A stretch of DNA of 64,000 nucleotides from Peribacillus sp. FSL E2-0218 (lineage in GTDB: Bacteria > Bacillota > Bacilli > Bacillales > DSM-1321): positions 1,925,501 through 1,989,500 of the forward strand of contig NZ_CP150304.1 in assembly GCF_037992945.1 (NCBI RefSeq), in the 5' to 3' direction. The notes under the pieces were generated by a model. The model had not been told where the DNA came from. It saw only the letters and a program-made list of their open reading frames with translations, and did not search any database. The position numbers and the translations under genes are program-made. Shown piece after piece: positions 52,515 to 62,127 of this stretch (positions within the stretch are counted from its first letter, which is position 1; every line of letters begins with the position of its first letter).

Positions 52515-52800
52515 GTAACGATATCTAACTAAAAGAACTAATTAGTTAGATATCTTCTTAAGGTAATGGATCAACGAATGTTCATGGTCATCCTGCATCC
52601 ATATGATTACATCAATCATATTTGTTTCATCAAATGAATGATCAATATAGAATGAAAGTTAGTGAGTAGTATGGTCCATAACTAAGCACTTTCATGAAAT
52701 GCGCGGCATTAACCCAATTGAAAAGGTTTGTGCCATTTTTTTTTAAAAAGGATGGTCTTTTCATCGTAGGACAAACTGTTTTTATAGAGCGTATTCAAAA

Positions 52801-52855
52801 CTTAAGAATTCTTAAGAAATTCTGCCACTTTTTCTTCAGGTTTGAATTGTATAGT
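52801..52855 (+). promoter_or_regulatory. Activated promoter with 10-bp direct repeats
   Basis: CTTAAGAATT and CTTAAGAAAT (52801-52820) repeat with a 10-bp period, as OmpR-family sites do. TATAGT at 52850-52855 is a -10 box with no good -35, as expected for an activated promoter. Operon genes downstream include an OmpR-type regulator. Confidence 0.55.
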
Positions 52856-52887
52856 AATTGATAAATTCAAACCGATGGGGTGACAAT

Positions 52888-53493
52888 ATGAAACAATCCA
52901 TGTTCTTATTTCAATTCATGATAAATCCAAAAACGGTTGGTGCCGTCCTTCCTAGTTCTGGATTTCTCGGGAATAAAATGATTGAAGGAATTGATTTTAA
53001 CAAAGCGAGATACATTGTTGAATATGGAGCGGGAACAGGTGTATTCACAGAAAAATTGTTAACAAAAAGAAATCGCGAGACCGTTATTTTATTAGTCGAA
53101 AATAATAGGGGGTTTTTTCAAGTATTACAAGAAAAATTTAAAGCAGAAAACAATGTATTCATTGTATATGGATCTGCTTCGGATATTGAACAGCATATGA
53201 AAAGATTCGATATTCCTTATGTCGATTATGTGGTCTCGGGGTTGCCTTTTGCAAGTTTGCCGAAAGAAATTTCAAATGAGATTCTTTTACATACCACTAA
53301 GATATTAAAAAAGGATGGACAATTCATCACCTTCCAATACACTACATGTAAAAAGGCTTTCATTGAGAAGTTTTTCAACAAAATAGATATAAAAAGAGAA
53401 TATCGTAATTTGCCGCCAGCATATGTTTTTAGCTGTACGATTCCAAACCGGCATGTGGAGGATGATTATGGAGTCCCAAATACTAATTGTTGA
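52888..53493 (+). CDS. SAM-dependent methyltransferase (PmtA/KsgA-like)
   Basis: 201 aa from the ATG at 52888 (GGGGTGAC before it). SAM motif VEYGAGTGVFTEKLL, and VVSGLPFASLP in the catalytic loop, which fits phospholipid N-methyltransferase-like members (SGLP type) rather than the N-[IL/P]-P-[YF] of rRNA enzymes. The N-terminus (FQFMINPKTVGAVLPSSGFLGNKM) is the expected one. It leads a three-gene operon and overlaps the regulator by 26 nt. Confidence 0.82.
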   Translation: MKQSMFLFQFMINPKTVGAVLPSSGFLGNKMIEGIDFNKARYIVEYGAGTGVFTEKLLTKRNRETVILLVENNRGFFQVLQEKFKAENNVFIVYGSASDIEQHMKRFDIPYVDYVVSGLPFASLPKEISNEILLHTTKILKKDGQFITFQYTTCKKAFIEKFFNKIDIKREYRNLPPAYVFSCTIPNRHVEDDYGVPNTNC

Positions 53494-54154
53494 TGATGAA
53501 AAAGAAATCAGAAACCTCATTTCCGTTTATTTGGAAAATGAAGGGTTTCAAACCAAGCAGGCAGAGAATGGATTTGAAGCCCTGGAATTATTGGATACTA
53601 TCAAATTTGACCTCATTATTTTAGATATCATGATGCCAAAGATGGATGGCATGGAAGTATGTATGAAAATCAGGCAAGAGCGGAGTATGCCGATAATTAT
53701 GCTTTCTGCAAAATCAGAAGATATGGATAAAATTCAAGGGCTTGCAATGGGTGCTGATGACTATCTGACAAAGCCGTTTAACGCATTGGAGTTAATAGCA
53801 AGAGTGAAATCACAGCTTAGAAGATATAAAAAATACAACACAGATGCCAATCATGACAAACATATCATTGAGATTGGTGATTTAACCATTAATACTGATA
53901 CTCGGCAAACCATGGTCGGGGATATGGAGATAAGATTAACTCCAAAGGAATTCGATATACTTGAATTGCTAGCTCGCAATAAAGGAATCGTATTGAGTGT
54001 CAGTAAAATTTATGAAGCTGTCTGGAAGGAGGGCTTTTTTAAATCTGACAATACGGTAATGGTTCATATCACCAAAATTAGAGACAAGATTGAAGCAGAT
54101 CCCAAGCACCCCATTTATATCAAAACGGTTTGGGGGGTGGGCTATAAAATATGA
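53468..54154 (+). CDS. OmpR-family response regulator (VanR-like)
   Basis: 228 aa from the ATG at 53468 behind GTGGAGGATG. Receiver domain with D53 in LIILDIMMPKMDG as phosphate acceptor, K in YLTKPFNA, and a C-terminal winged helix (RLTPKEFDILELLARNKGIVLS, VHITKIRDKIEADPKHPIYIKTVWGVGYKI). It overlaps the kinase by 4 nt. It likely binds the repeats at 52801. Confidence 0.92.
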   Translation: MESQILIVDDEKEIRNLISVYLENEGFQTKQAENGFEALELLDTIKFDLIILDIMMPKMDGMEVCMKIRQERSMPIIMLSAKSEDMDKIQGLAMGADDYLTKPFNALELIARVKSQLRRYKKYNTDANHDKHIIEIGDLTINTDTRQTMVGDMEIRLTPKEFDILELLARNKGIVLSVSKIYEAVWKEGFFKSDNTVMVHITKIRDKIEADPKHPIYIKTVWGVGYKI

Positions 54155-55221
54155 GGAATATCAAATTGAATGATAAGTTGATCATAAAGCTTTATTTCGT
54201 GATAGCGATTAGCTTCCTGGTTGCAATTGGGATGATGATGCTGATTAGTTATTTTACTTTACCTATGTTCATGAAGGATCCAACCGAGATCAATTTGAAA
54301 AAATACAATTTGATGCTGATTTCATTGGGTATCCTGACGTTCATCGTAAGTTCATTATTTCTGGTGCGAAAAAAATTGGTTTATTTAAAGCTAATCACAG
54401 AAAATATCGAACAAATCGCCAATGGAAAGCTTGGTTTAACCATTGAGGTGCAAGGCAGGGATGAGGTGGCTCAACTGGCCATGAATATCAATTCCATGTC
54501 AGAAGAATTGAAAAGGAAGTTTGAAAATGAAAGACGTTTGGAAAGGTCAAAGAATGAGCTTATCACAAATGTTTCTCATGATTTGCGTACACCGTTAACT
54601 TCCATCATTGGCTATTTGGATTTGTTAAGAAAAGGTCAATATGCAAACAGGGAACAATTACAGGAGTATGTTGAAACGATTTATGGAAAATCACAAAGGC
54701 TCAAAAATCTAATCAATGAACTTTTCGAATATACCCGTCTATCAAGTCCTGATGTAAGACTAAACCTTAGGACTGTCGATTTGGCAAGTTTAATAAGGCA
54801 AATGTTTGGGGAGTATATCCCATTGTTGGAAGATGAACGATTGACTATCAGGGAATCGATAACGGACGAAGTCCTGCCTGCCTTAATAGATGTTGAAAAA
54901 ATGGTTCGTGTGTATGAAAATCTCATTATGAATGCCATTAAATACAGCATTAAGCCATCCCCATTTCAAATAGTTTTGAAATCGGATGGGGTAAACGCGG
55001 TATTGGAAGTATCAAACAAAATTGTAGCCCCCCCGATAGACGATGCAAATAAATTGTTTGATCGCTTATTTATTGATGATGAGGAACGGACGGGTAATGG
55101 AGGGACAGGTCTGGGGCTTGCCATTTCGAAAAGGATTGTCCAACTTCATGGGGGGGCGATCCACGCGGAATATAATCAAAATTGGATTAGTTTTATCGTT
55201 GAACTTCCAATACAAAAATGA
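54151..55221 (+). CDS. Sensor histidine kinase (VanS-like)
   Basis: 356 aa. Two membrane segments (~12-35 and ~52-72) with almost no outside loop, so it may sense a membrane state. HAMP at ~72-125, phosphorylated H143 in NVSHDLRTPLTS, then HATPase boxes (ENLIMNAIKYS, GNGGTGLGLAISKRI). Third gene of the operon; a terminator follows. Confidence 0.92.
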   Translation: MRNIKLNDKLIIKLYFVIAISFLVAIGMMMLISYFTLPMFMKDPTEINLKKYNLMLISLGILTFIVSSLFLVRKKLVYLKLITENIEQIANGKLGLTIEVQGRDEVAQLAMNINSMSEELKRKFENERRLERSKNELITNVSHDLRTPLTSIIGYLDLLRKGQYANREQLQEYVETIYGKSQRLKNLINELFEYTRLSSPDVRLNLRTVDLASLIRQMFGEYIPLLEDERLTIRESITDEVLPALIDVEKMVRVYENLIMNAIKYSIKPSPFQIVLKSDGVNAVLEVSNKIVAPPIDDANKLFDRLFIDDEERTGNGGTGLGLAISKRIVQLHGGAIHAEYNQNWISFIVELPIQK

Positions 55222-55263
55222 TGGCCCATGAAGTTTTTTCGCTTCAGGGGCCATTACTTTTAG
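55221..55263 (+). terminator. Terminator of the methyltransferase-two-component operon
   Basis: ATGGCCCATGAAG pairs with CTTCAGGGGCCAT with one mismatch; ACTTTT follows. Confidence 0.75.
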
Positions 55264-55438
55264 AGACACTTCACTGTACTCATGTTTTGGCTGCGGTAAA
55301 CGAGAGTGCTCTTGGAAAGGAGAGCGATTTAAGGGGGAGAGAAAAACGTGTGAGAAGCATAAAAACCCTGCAGGAATATATCGGATGTTCAATTGCAGGG
55401 AATCAAGTCAGAAAATCTAGCCCCATTCAGCGGATGAT

Positions 55439-55756
55439 TTAAAATAGTTCAATATAGTAACCAGCTAAGTTGCTAGTATCTTCACCAAAAAACGCGGGTT
55501 CATTTTTCATATTAAGGGATTCGCAGACAACCGGGATGATATTCAGTAATTCGGCATATGAGATATCAATATCATGAATATCTTTCAAGCTATGGCAAAA
55601 TTCTATGCTGTCGATTTTATTGAAATTCTCGCCTATTAAAATCATATCGTGTTTTTCAATGGTATTTTCATTTCCCCATGAAGCAACAGGATCGATTGCT
55701 TGAGCGTCGTCTTTTAGCTGAACTAGAACTTCTTTTATTTTTTGTGAATTAGTCAT
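55439..55756 (-). CDS. Hypothetical protein, paralogue of the gene at 43358
   Basis: 105 aa from the ATG at 55756 (AAAGGAAG before it; the frame is open to 55789). Shares the D-M-I-[LI]-[IV]-G-E-x-F-N-K core and the ending [DE]LF with the 43358 product, and both are lone minus-strand genes of equal size. Soluble and acidic; function unknown. Confidence 0.65.
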   Translation of the reverse strand: MTNSQKIKEVLVQLKDDAQAIDPVASWGNENTIEKHDMILIGENFNKIDSIEFCHSLKDIHDIDISYAELLNIIPVVCESLNMKNEPAFFGEDTSNLAGYYIELF

Positions 55757-55913
55757 TTTTACACTTCCTTTATTTTTGTACAGGTCCATTATACCAGATT
55801 TGGTTATGGCTGGGGCAAGAATAGTGAAATGCCCCTGAGAAAATCACCAGGGACATATCTGGATGTGCAGACAAAACGATATTGCGCCAATAGATCGATA
55901 AAAGTGAATCATG

Positions 55914-55950
55914 AAAAAGTCGACTCCTGACATTCAGGAATCGACTTTCT
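55914..55950 (-). terminator. Terminator of the abg operon
   Basis: AAAGTCGA.TCCTGA / TCAGGA.TCGACTTT, 3-nt loop. It lies 63 nt past the abgB stop on the minus strand. Confidence 0.75.
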
Positions 55951-56012
55951 CGATGATTTCCTGCGAAAGGGATATACTCGCAGCTATTTTTCCTTGAACG
56001 ACCATCCGTTCA

Positions 56013-57419
56013 TCATCTTTTAACCGATGGCCTTACATCATGCGGGATGGGGGAGACATAAGCCTTTCCCTGCAATCGTTCTTTTAACTCGGCCTTTGCT
56101 TGATCGATCAATTCAGGATTTTGGAGAACTTCCACTGCAGTTGCAGCAATGACCTTGCCTGCATGAAGCATGCCTTTATGGGCGATGGAGGTTGATCCGA
56201 GGGTAACCCACTGCCAACTATGCAAAGGGGAACCTAGAACAAAACAAGCCGTTGAGCATTGTGCGGTAGGTACGATCCAGCTAACATCTCCTACATCCGA
56301 AGAACCTGTCAATGGCGCTTGGAGGCTTTCGATAGGTTCCAACCAATTGGCCATCGCCCCAACCTCGCCAGTATGAAATGGGATGACGGTACTATTCCTT
56401 TCCTGCTCGGTTAAAGTGGCACGAACTTCTCCGGCCAGCTTCTTTTCCCTGTCATCGTGCTGCGGTATGCCTAATTCCTCGAAATTCTTATACATGACGG
56501 ACTCCAATACATTGTTTTGAATAACATTCGAGCAGGCTTTATCAAATACGATTTCCACTTCGGTCCCTGTCATAAGGGCAGCTCCTCTGGCAATATTACA
56601 AACTCTTAAGTAGATATCCTGTACTTGCGCAACCTCCGGGGCTCGTACTAAATAAAGCACCTCCGCATCTTGCTGGACCACATTTGGCGATGCTCCACCA
56701 GAATTCGTTATCGCATAATGAACTCTGGCTTCCTGGATAATATGCTCTCTTAAATAGTTCACGCCAACATTCATAAGCTCTACGGCATCTAATGCACTTC
56801 GTCCCAAATGGGGGGAGGCTGCCGCATGCGAGCTTTTGCCTTTAAACTTGAAGTACACTTGGAAATTTGTAAGGGAGTCCATGGTCATGATGCCATTAAC
56901 ATCTAAAGGATGCCAACAAAAGGCAAAATCGACATCATCGAATAAACCTTCTCTGACCATGAAGGTTTTTCCGGATCCGCCTTCTTCTCCTGGGCAGCCA
57001 TAATAACGGACCGTTCCTTGTATCGAATGTTCTACCATATATTCCTTCACAGCGACAGCAGCAGCTAATGATCCGGTACCAAGTAAATTGTGGCCACATC
57101 CATGACCATTTTCCCCTTGTACGATCGGCTCTTGTTTAGCTGTCGCTTTTTGTTGGCTCATCCCTGACAGTGCATCGAACTCTCCCATGATTGCCACAAC
57201 AGGTTTACCGTTACCGAAGCTGCCTATAAATGCTGTTTCTATGTTTCCGACACCTCTCTCAACGGAAAAACCTTCGTTTTCTAACGTGGTGCATAGTAAT
57301 TCAGCAGATTGATATTCTTCAAAACGGGTTTCGGCAAAATTCCATATACAGTCACTAACTTCAATGAATGTTTCCTTTTTTTGTTCGATGATTTCGGATA
57401 GCCTGGTTACATGTTTCAT
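56013..57419 (-). CDS. abgB: p-Aminobenzoyl-glutamate hydrolase subunit B (M20 peptidase)
   Basis: 468 aa. Motifs typical of AbgB: IWNFAETRFEEYQSAELL, GENGHGCGHNLLGTG (metal-site His), YGCPGEEGGSGKTFMVREGLFDDVD, ASPHLGRSALDAVELM, SSDVGDVSWIVPTAQC and a HKGM ending. With AbgA it cleaves p-aminobenzoyl-glutamate, a folate breakdown product. It ends the operon; a 48-nt gap follows abgA. Confidence 0.93.
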   Translation of the reverse strand: MKHVTRLSEIIEQKKETFIEVSDCIWNFAETRFEEYQSAELLCTTLENEGFSVERGVGNIETAFIGSFGNGKPVVAIMGEFDALSGMSQQKATAKQEPIVQGENGHGCGHNLLGTGSLAAAVAVKEYMVEHSIQGTVRYYGCPGEEGGSGKTFMVREGLFDDVDFAFCWHPLDVNGIMTMDSLTNFQVYFKFKGKSSHAAASPHLGRSALDAVELMNVGVNYLREHIIQEARVHYAITNSGGASPNVVQQDAEVLYLVRAPEVAQVQDIYLRVCNIARGAALMTGTEVEIVFDKACSNVIQNNVLESVMYKNFEELGIPQHDDREKKLAGEVRATLTEQERNSTVIPFHTGEVGAMANWLEPIESLQAPLTGSSDVGDVSWIVPTAQCSTACFVLGSPLHSWQWVTLGSTSIAHKGMLHAGKVIAATAVEVLQNPELIDQAKAELKERLQGKAYVSPIPHDVRPSVKR

Positions 57420-57467
57420 TATGTAAACATTCCTTTCTGAATATATTGGATGATATATAGGGCCTCA

Positions 57468-58727
57468 TTATTTTAAAAGTCGTCTTGCGATAAGGCTCAA
57501 AAGCTCTACGCTCCGAGGTAAAACCTCTTCTTGGATATCAAATTCAGGGTGGTGATGAGGAGAGGGTATATCGGTCCCAATAATCATATAGGTGCCTTTG
57601 CCTCCATTATCCTGTACTCTGCGGATCATGAAGCTTGCATCCTCGCTTCCGGCAGATCCGGATTCCCTGCATGCTTTAATGGTTGAAAATCCATCTACAT
57701 GTCTGGCTTCTTCCATGGCCAGATCGACAAGTTCTTGATCACAGCGAATCGTGATGGCTTGTCCGATAATTTCAATTTCATGATCAAGCTCATGCATTCC
57801 AGCGCTGTGAGCCACGATATTTCGCACGCGTTTTTCCATTTCATCATTTGTTTCTTCGGTTATGGAGCGGGTTTCGATGATCATTTTTGCGTGTGCCGGG
57901 ATGATGTTTGCGGCAGTCCCGCCAGTTAGAACACCAACGTTTATGCGGGTCGATCCTGAACTGAACCTAGGTATGGCATGAATGTTCAATAATGCAGTGG
58001 CTGCTCCCAATAATGCATTTTTTCCTTTTTCAGGTGAAGCGCCTGCATGAGAAGATACCCCATGAAAATGTGCCGCCATTTTCGTGCTTGCCAAAAAGCC
58101 GGAAGAACCCCCATGAAATTCCCCTAGAGGGACATCGGTGCCAAGGTGGAGGCAATATAAATAATCGACATCATCCAGCATTCCTTTTTGTACAATCGAA
58201 TAAGCACCGCGTACCCCTTCTTCAGCTGGTTGGAAAATTAGCTTAACCGTCCCGGCAAAGTTTCGGTCCGCTAGTTTTTCAGCAAGTCCCAAGCCGATTA
58301 CCGTATGGCCATCGTGTGCACAGGCATGCATGTTTCCTTCATATTCGGATCGAAAACCATTTGCATGCGGGTAGTGGTCAGGGTTCTTACTTTCGGTTAC
58401 GGGTAATGCATCCATATCAAACCGGAAAGCTACTGTGGGTCCATCCGTTTTTCCTTTTAATAGACCGATAACGGCAGTATATCCACCCTCCATTTCTTGG
58501 AGGATTTCCGGATTTGCACCATCTTGCAGGGCACGATCGAATGCTTCTTGTACTATTTTTGCACTGGGCACCCCACGGCGGGAATCCCCATCCAAAGCAT
58601 CCTTTCCAAATATCACGTCATAGCTCAAGGAAGTCAGTATCTCTACCACCTTTGACGCAGTACGGAATTCTGTAAAGCCAACCTCCGGATGTCGATGAAA
58701 GTCACGTCTTAAAGCGATGATATCCAT
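57468..58727 (-). CDS. abgA: p-Aminobenzoyl-glutamate hydrolase subunit A (M20 peptidase)
   Basis: 419 aa. The opening LRRDFHRHPEVGFTEFRTASKVVEIL, the metal-binding MHACAHDGHTVIGLG and the LIFQPAEEGVRGA and HAGASPEKGKNAL motifs fit AbgA. Partner of AbgB. A 118-nt gap separates it from the transporter. Confidence 0.92.
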   Translation of the reverse strand: MDIIALRRDFHRHPEVGFTEFRTASKVVEILTSLSYDVIFGKDALDGDSRRGVPSAKIVQEAFDRALQDGANPEILQEMEGGYTAVIGLLKGKTDGPTVAFRFDMDALPVTESKNPDHYPHANGFRSEYEGNMHACAHDGHTVIGLGLAEKLADRNFAGTVKLIFQPAEEGVRGAYSIVQKGMLDDVDYLYCLHLGTDVPLGEFHGGSSGFLASTKMAAHFHGVSSHAGASPEKGKNALLGAATALLNIHAIPRFSSGSTRINVGVLTGGTAANIIPAHAKMIIETRSITEETNDEMEKRVRNIVAHSAGMHELDHEIEIIGQAITIRCDQELVDLAMEEARHVDGFSTIKACRESGSAGSEDASFMIRRVQDNGGKGTYMIIGTDIPSPHHHPEFDIQEEVLPRSVELLSLIARRLLK

Positions 58728-58844
58728 TTCGTTTCACTCCTCATTCTTTTTTTGTCTAATTCCTATATGGCAGGTTTTTGATCTCTAGCCTGAACAGCCC
58801 GCCCTTTTGGGGGGGCCATTCGAAGCAAGTGTGATAGGTAATGA

Positions 58845-60389
58845 TCAGGGTAATTTCGGATATACTCCAGGACCGATCGGGAGGCCGAGGAAATACCAAA
58901 CGACTACCAATAACGTCCAAATGATAAAGATGATGATCGGATAAGGTAAGATAAGAGAATAATAAGTGCCCAGCTTGGCATCTTTTCTATACTCTTGTAA
59001 GAAACTTAAGAATAGTGGGACGAATGGTGATACAGGTGCCAATGGGAGAACGGATGAATCCGCTACCCTGAACAGCATCTGGGCGAAGGCAGGATGATAG
59101 CCCAATACCATGAACATCGGTACGAAAACCGGAGCCAATATCGACCATATCGCCGAACCGCTGGCAATGAACATGGATAGGAGCCCCGATAAGAACATCA
59201 GCCCAATAAGGACTGGCGCACCTTCTATGTTCAGTTGTTCTAAAAGATCTGTGATGGATAAGGCCAAAAATTTACCCATATTACTCCAGTTAAAACAAGC
59301 GACAAATTGGGAAAGTGGAAAAACCATGATGATGAACCCGGCCATTCCCTTGATCGGATCGACCAATAATTCGGGAATGTCATTTTGTTTTTTTATCGCT
59401 CCCACTTTAATACCATAAGTAATGGAGACTGTGAAAAAGAAAAGTAAGATGATTGCGACAATTCCCGACATGAATGGAGAGGGAAGAATCGCTCCAGTTT
59501 CTGGATTTCGTAACAATGCCCCTTCAGGTACGACGAGAGCGACCATGACAGCAATGAAAACCAATGCTGAAATGCCTGTAGCCAGAAGTGCTTTGTTTTG
59601 TAGCTTCGTTAATGGCTCCAGTTTTTTTTGTTGACCGGCGCCTTCATATTTTCCGAGGCGCGGCTCGACAAATTTATCAGTAATCAAGGCAATGACAACG
59701 GTAAGCACGAGAACGGAAGTCCCCATGAAGAACCAGTTATCGGTAACGTTGACAGTCAAATTCGCATTCATACCTTTAGCCACTTCGGAGCTGATTCCTG
59801 ATAGCAGGACATCCGTGGTGACGATTAATAGATTGGCCGTGAAACCTGAGCCGACCCCGGCAATCGCGGCGAGCAACCCAGCAACTGGGTGGCGTCCGAC
59901 TGCAAGGAAAATCAACGCTCCGAGTGGAGGCATGATGACAAGCGCAGCATCGGAAGAAACATGACTAAAAAAGGCAACGAAGACAACTAAATAACTAGCA
60001 TATTTTCCTGAGACCTTTAATGACATTTTTCGGATCAATACTTCCAACAGCCCGACTTTTTCTGCCAATCCGACTCCAAGCATAAGCGCTAAAATCGAAC
60101 CTAATGGTAAAAAGCCGGAAAAATTCTTAATCATGTTCGGCAGGATCCATTGAATGCCTTCTCGGCTTAACAGGTTTTGAACTTCGACTTTGTCTCCGCT
60201 GATCGGGTCAGTTGCAGAAACATTAAAAATGGATAATAGGGCGGTCACGACAAATAAAAAAGCTATCATATAAATGAATAAAATAAAGGGGTGGGGAATT
60301 TTGTTTCCTATTCTCTCTACTTGATTGAAAAATCCACCCGTATTGTGTTTTTGTGGCTGATTTGTATCTTTCAGTACTTTTTGTTCCAT
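58845..60389 (-). CDS. abgT: p-Aminobenzoyl-glutamate transporter AbgT
   Basis: 514 aa, ~12 membrane segments. AbgT-family motifs: NKIPHPFILFIYMIAFLF, the SHVSSDAALVIMPPLGALIF re-entrant region, and MLFRVADSSVLPLAPVSPFVPLFLSF. It imports p-aminobenzoyl-glutamate (some relatives export sulfa drugs). First gene of the operon; AGGAGGAG lies before the ATG. Confidence 0.93.
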   Translation of the reverse strand: MEQKVLKDTNQPQKHNTGGFFNQVERIGNKIPHPFILFIYMIAFLFVVTALLSIFNVSATDPISGDKVEVQNLLSREGIQWILPNMIKNFSGFLPLGSILALMLGVGLAEKVGLLEVLIRKMSLKVSGKYASYLVVFVAFFSHVSSDAALVIMPPLGALIFLAVGRHPVAGLLAAIAGVGSGFTANLLIVTTDVLLSGISSEVAKGMNANLTVNVTDNWFFMGTSVLVLTVVIALITDKFVEPRLGKYEGAGQQKKLEPLTKLQNKALLATGISALVFIAVMVALVVPEGALLRNPETGAILPSPFMSGIVAIILLFFFTVSITYGIKVGAIKKQNDIPELLVDPIKGMAGFIIMVFPLSQFVACFNWSNMGKFLALSITDLLEQLNIEGAPVLIGLMFLSGLLSMFIASGSAIWSILAPVFVPMFMVLGYHPAFAQMLFRVADSSVLPLAPVSPFVPLFLSFLQEYRKDAKLGTYYSLILPYPIIIFIIWTLLVVVWYFLGLPIGPGVYPKLP

Positions 60390-60513
60390 TACATTCTCCT
60401 CCTAAACCTTCTTTCGTTTGTAGTCTGGATGCTTTTATCAACATTCCCTAAACCGATGATAAGCTCTCATTGCTTAAAATGGTCAATCATCAATTTGTAC
60501 CTCATGCAAATCT

Positions 60514-60558
60514 ATTTAACGAATGTTTAGCGCTATTTTCGTTAAATGTATTATATAA
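60514..60558. promoter_or_regulatory. Operator-like inverted repeat in the abg control region
   Basis: ATTTAACGAA (60514-60523) and TTCGTTAAAT (60538-60547) are perfect arms around a 14-nt centre with AGCGCT in the middle. TATAAT at 60553-60558 abuts the right arm. It lies between abgT and the divergent regulator gene, the natural place for that regulator's site. Confidence 0.55.
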
Positions 60559-60691
60559 TCAAGAATATTCTATTTCAATCAAATTTTCAGAAAAAAATAC
60601 TTTTTTTCTGTTCGAATGGACTTTCCGAGCCAAGCAAAAAGGGTGAGAATGCATCATTATCGCGATTTAGAGAAGAAAAACCACTATAAAT

Positions 60692-60718
60692 AGGTCGTTA
60701 AGCGCACGAAACGACCTT
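60692..60718 (+). repeat. Hairpin in the leader of the regulator gene
   Basis: AGGTCGTT / AACGACCT with a ~10-nt loop and no T-tract. It could be a second operator or an mRNA hairpin. Confidence 0.4.
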
Positions 60719-60816
60719 GTTACGTGGTTATCGGTATCTCATTCATTATTATTCTCCTGTTGGGGTTAATTGGTTATTTTGATATAATAAATCAAATAGC
60801 AAGATCGAGGGGGGAA

Positions 60817-62127
60817 ATGAAATTGTATAAGATTGGTGTTGTAGGTCCACTGTCATCTTTAAAGAAAGTTCGGGATGTTACTGAAGAGTTTGAGCACGAA
60901 ATTGATTTCATTGATTTTCCCTATGAGGATGCACGAGAAGTAACGGACATTATAAAAAATCATCAAAGTGCAGTAAATGGTTGGTTTTTCTCTGGACCTG
61001 TCCCTTATAGGATCGCAAAGGAAATGTTAGATTCAGAGGCGAATTTTACGTATTGTCCTCCCGTTGGCTCCAGTTTATATAGATGTTTTTTGCAAATGTC
61101 CAGGGATCAAAAACATTTCTTCGATAAGATATCGATTGATATGATTCGATTGGAAGACTTTTTTTTACAAGAGTCCCTGCAAGAGTTAGGGATCTCGACC
61201 GAAAACATTCATGTGAAAACATTTGATGAACAATATAATTTCCAAGACATTGTTGAATTTCACCTTGATTTGTGGAGGAAAGGGGACGTACAAGGTGTCC
61301 TTACCGTACTGCAATCCGTCTATGAGGCTTTGAAGCGGGAAAATGTTCCGGTCTATAAAATAAATATGACTAAAATGGAAATTCGGCAAGCGGTCAAGAT
61401 ATTAATAGAAAAGGCAAAAAGTACATATTTCAAGGATAGTCAGATAGGTGTAGAGATCATTGAAATCGATCAGTTTGATCAGTTTGTAGATGAGGTGAAC
61501 ATTCGATATCATCTGCAGCATTTAGAGCTGAAAATCAAACAAACATTACTTTCATTTTGCGAAAAACTAGATGGCTCCCTCATCGAAAATGGAAACGGCC
61601 GTTATCAAATATTTAGTTCACGCAAGGCGATTGAACGGGAAATCGGCAGCTTGCATAGCACTGTGCAGCATTTGTCGCTTGAGATGGATGCCTCTGTTGC
61701 AGTTGGAATAGGTTTTGGCGAGACGGCGGCATCGGCGGAAATCAATGCCAGGAAGGCGATCCGGCATTCGAAAAAACAAGAAAGTTCCGGCATCGTCGTC
61801 ATCCAGGAAGATGGTGTAATCATCGAATCCGCTGGTCAAGATGAGCAATTGACCTATACCTTCCGTTCTGATGATAAAGAACTGCTGGATAAATTAAATC
61901 AGGCCAACATTAGCGTAAAAACGTATAAAAAGATAGAAGCATTGATCGATCGGATGAACTGGGAGGGGTTCACTTCCTCAGACTTAGCTTTACATCTATC
62001 CATGACCGTCCGAAATGCCCAAAGGATAATGAGTGGTTTAAACGAAAGCGGCTTAGTCGAGTACAAAGGAGAAGAGCTTCAATCGCCACGGGGAAGACCT
62101 CGTAAAATTTATATGTTAAAGAAGTGA
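60817..62127 (+). CDS. Regulator with degenerate nucleotide-cyclase-like domain and winged helix
   Basis: 436 aa from the ATG at 60817 (GAGGGGGG at 60807-60814; TATAAT at 60783, TTGGGG 17 nt upstream). The N-terminal ~200 residues recall a periplasmic-binding-type ligand domain (YKIGVVGPLSSLKKV, NGWFFSGPVPYRIA). A GGDEF/cyclase-like middle (LIENGNGRYQIFSSRKAI, VAVGIGFGETAASAEINARKAI) lacks the catalytic GG[D/E]EF. The C-terminal winged helix (FTSSDLALHLSMTVRNAQRIMSGL) binds DNA. Divergent from abgTAB, so it likely controls it. Confidence 0.78.
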   Translation: MKLYKIGVVGPLSSLKKVRDVTEEFEHEIDFIDFPYEDAREVTDIIKNHQSAVNGWFFSGPVPYRIAKEMLDSEANFTYCPPVGSSLYRCFLQMSRDQKHFFDKISIDMIRLEDFFLQESLQELGISTENIHVKTFDEQYNFQDIVEFHLDLWRKGDVQGVLTVLQSVYEALKRENVPVYKINMTKMEIRQAVKILIEKAKSTYFKDSQIGVEIIEIDQFDQFVDEVNIRYHLQHLELKIKQTLLSFCEKLDGSLIENGNGRYQIFSSRKAIEREIGSLHSTVQHLSLEMDASVAVGIGFGETAASAEINARKAIRHSKKQESSGIVVIQEDGVIIESAGQDEQLTYTFRSDDKELLDKLNQANISVKTYKKIEALIDRMNWEGFTSSDLALHLSMTVRNAQRIMSGLNESGLVEYKGEELQSPRGRPRKIYMLKK

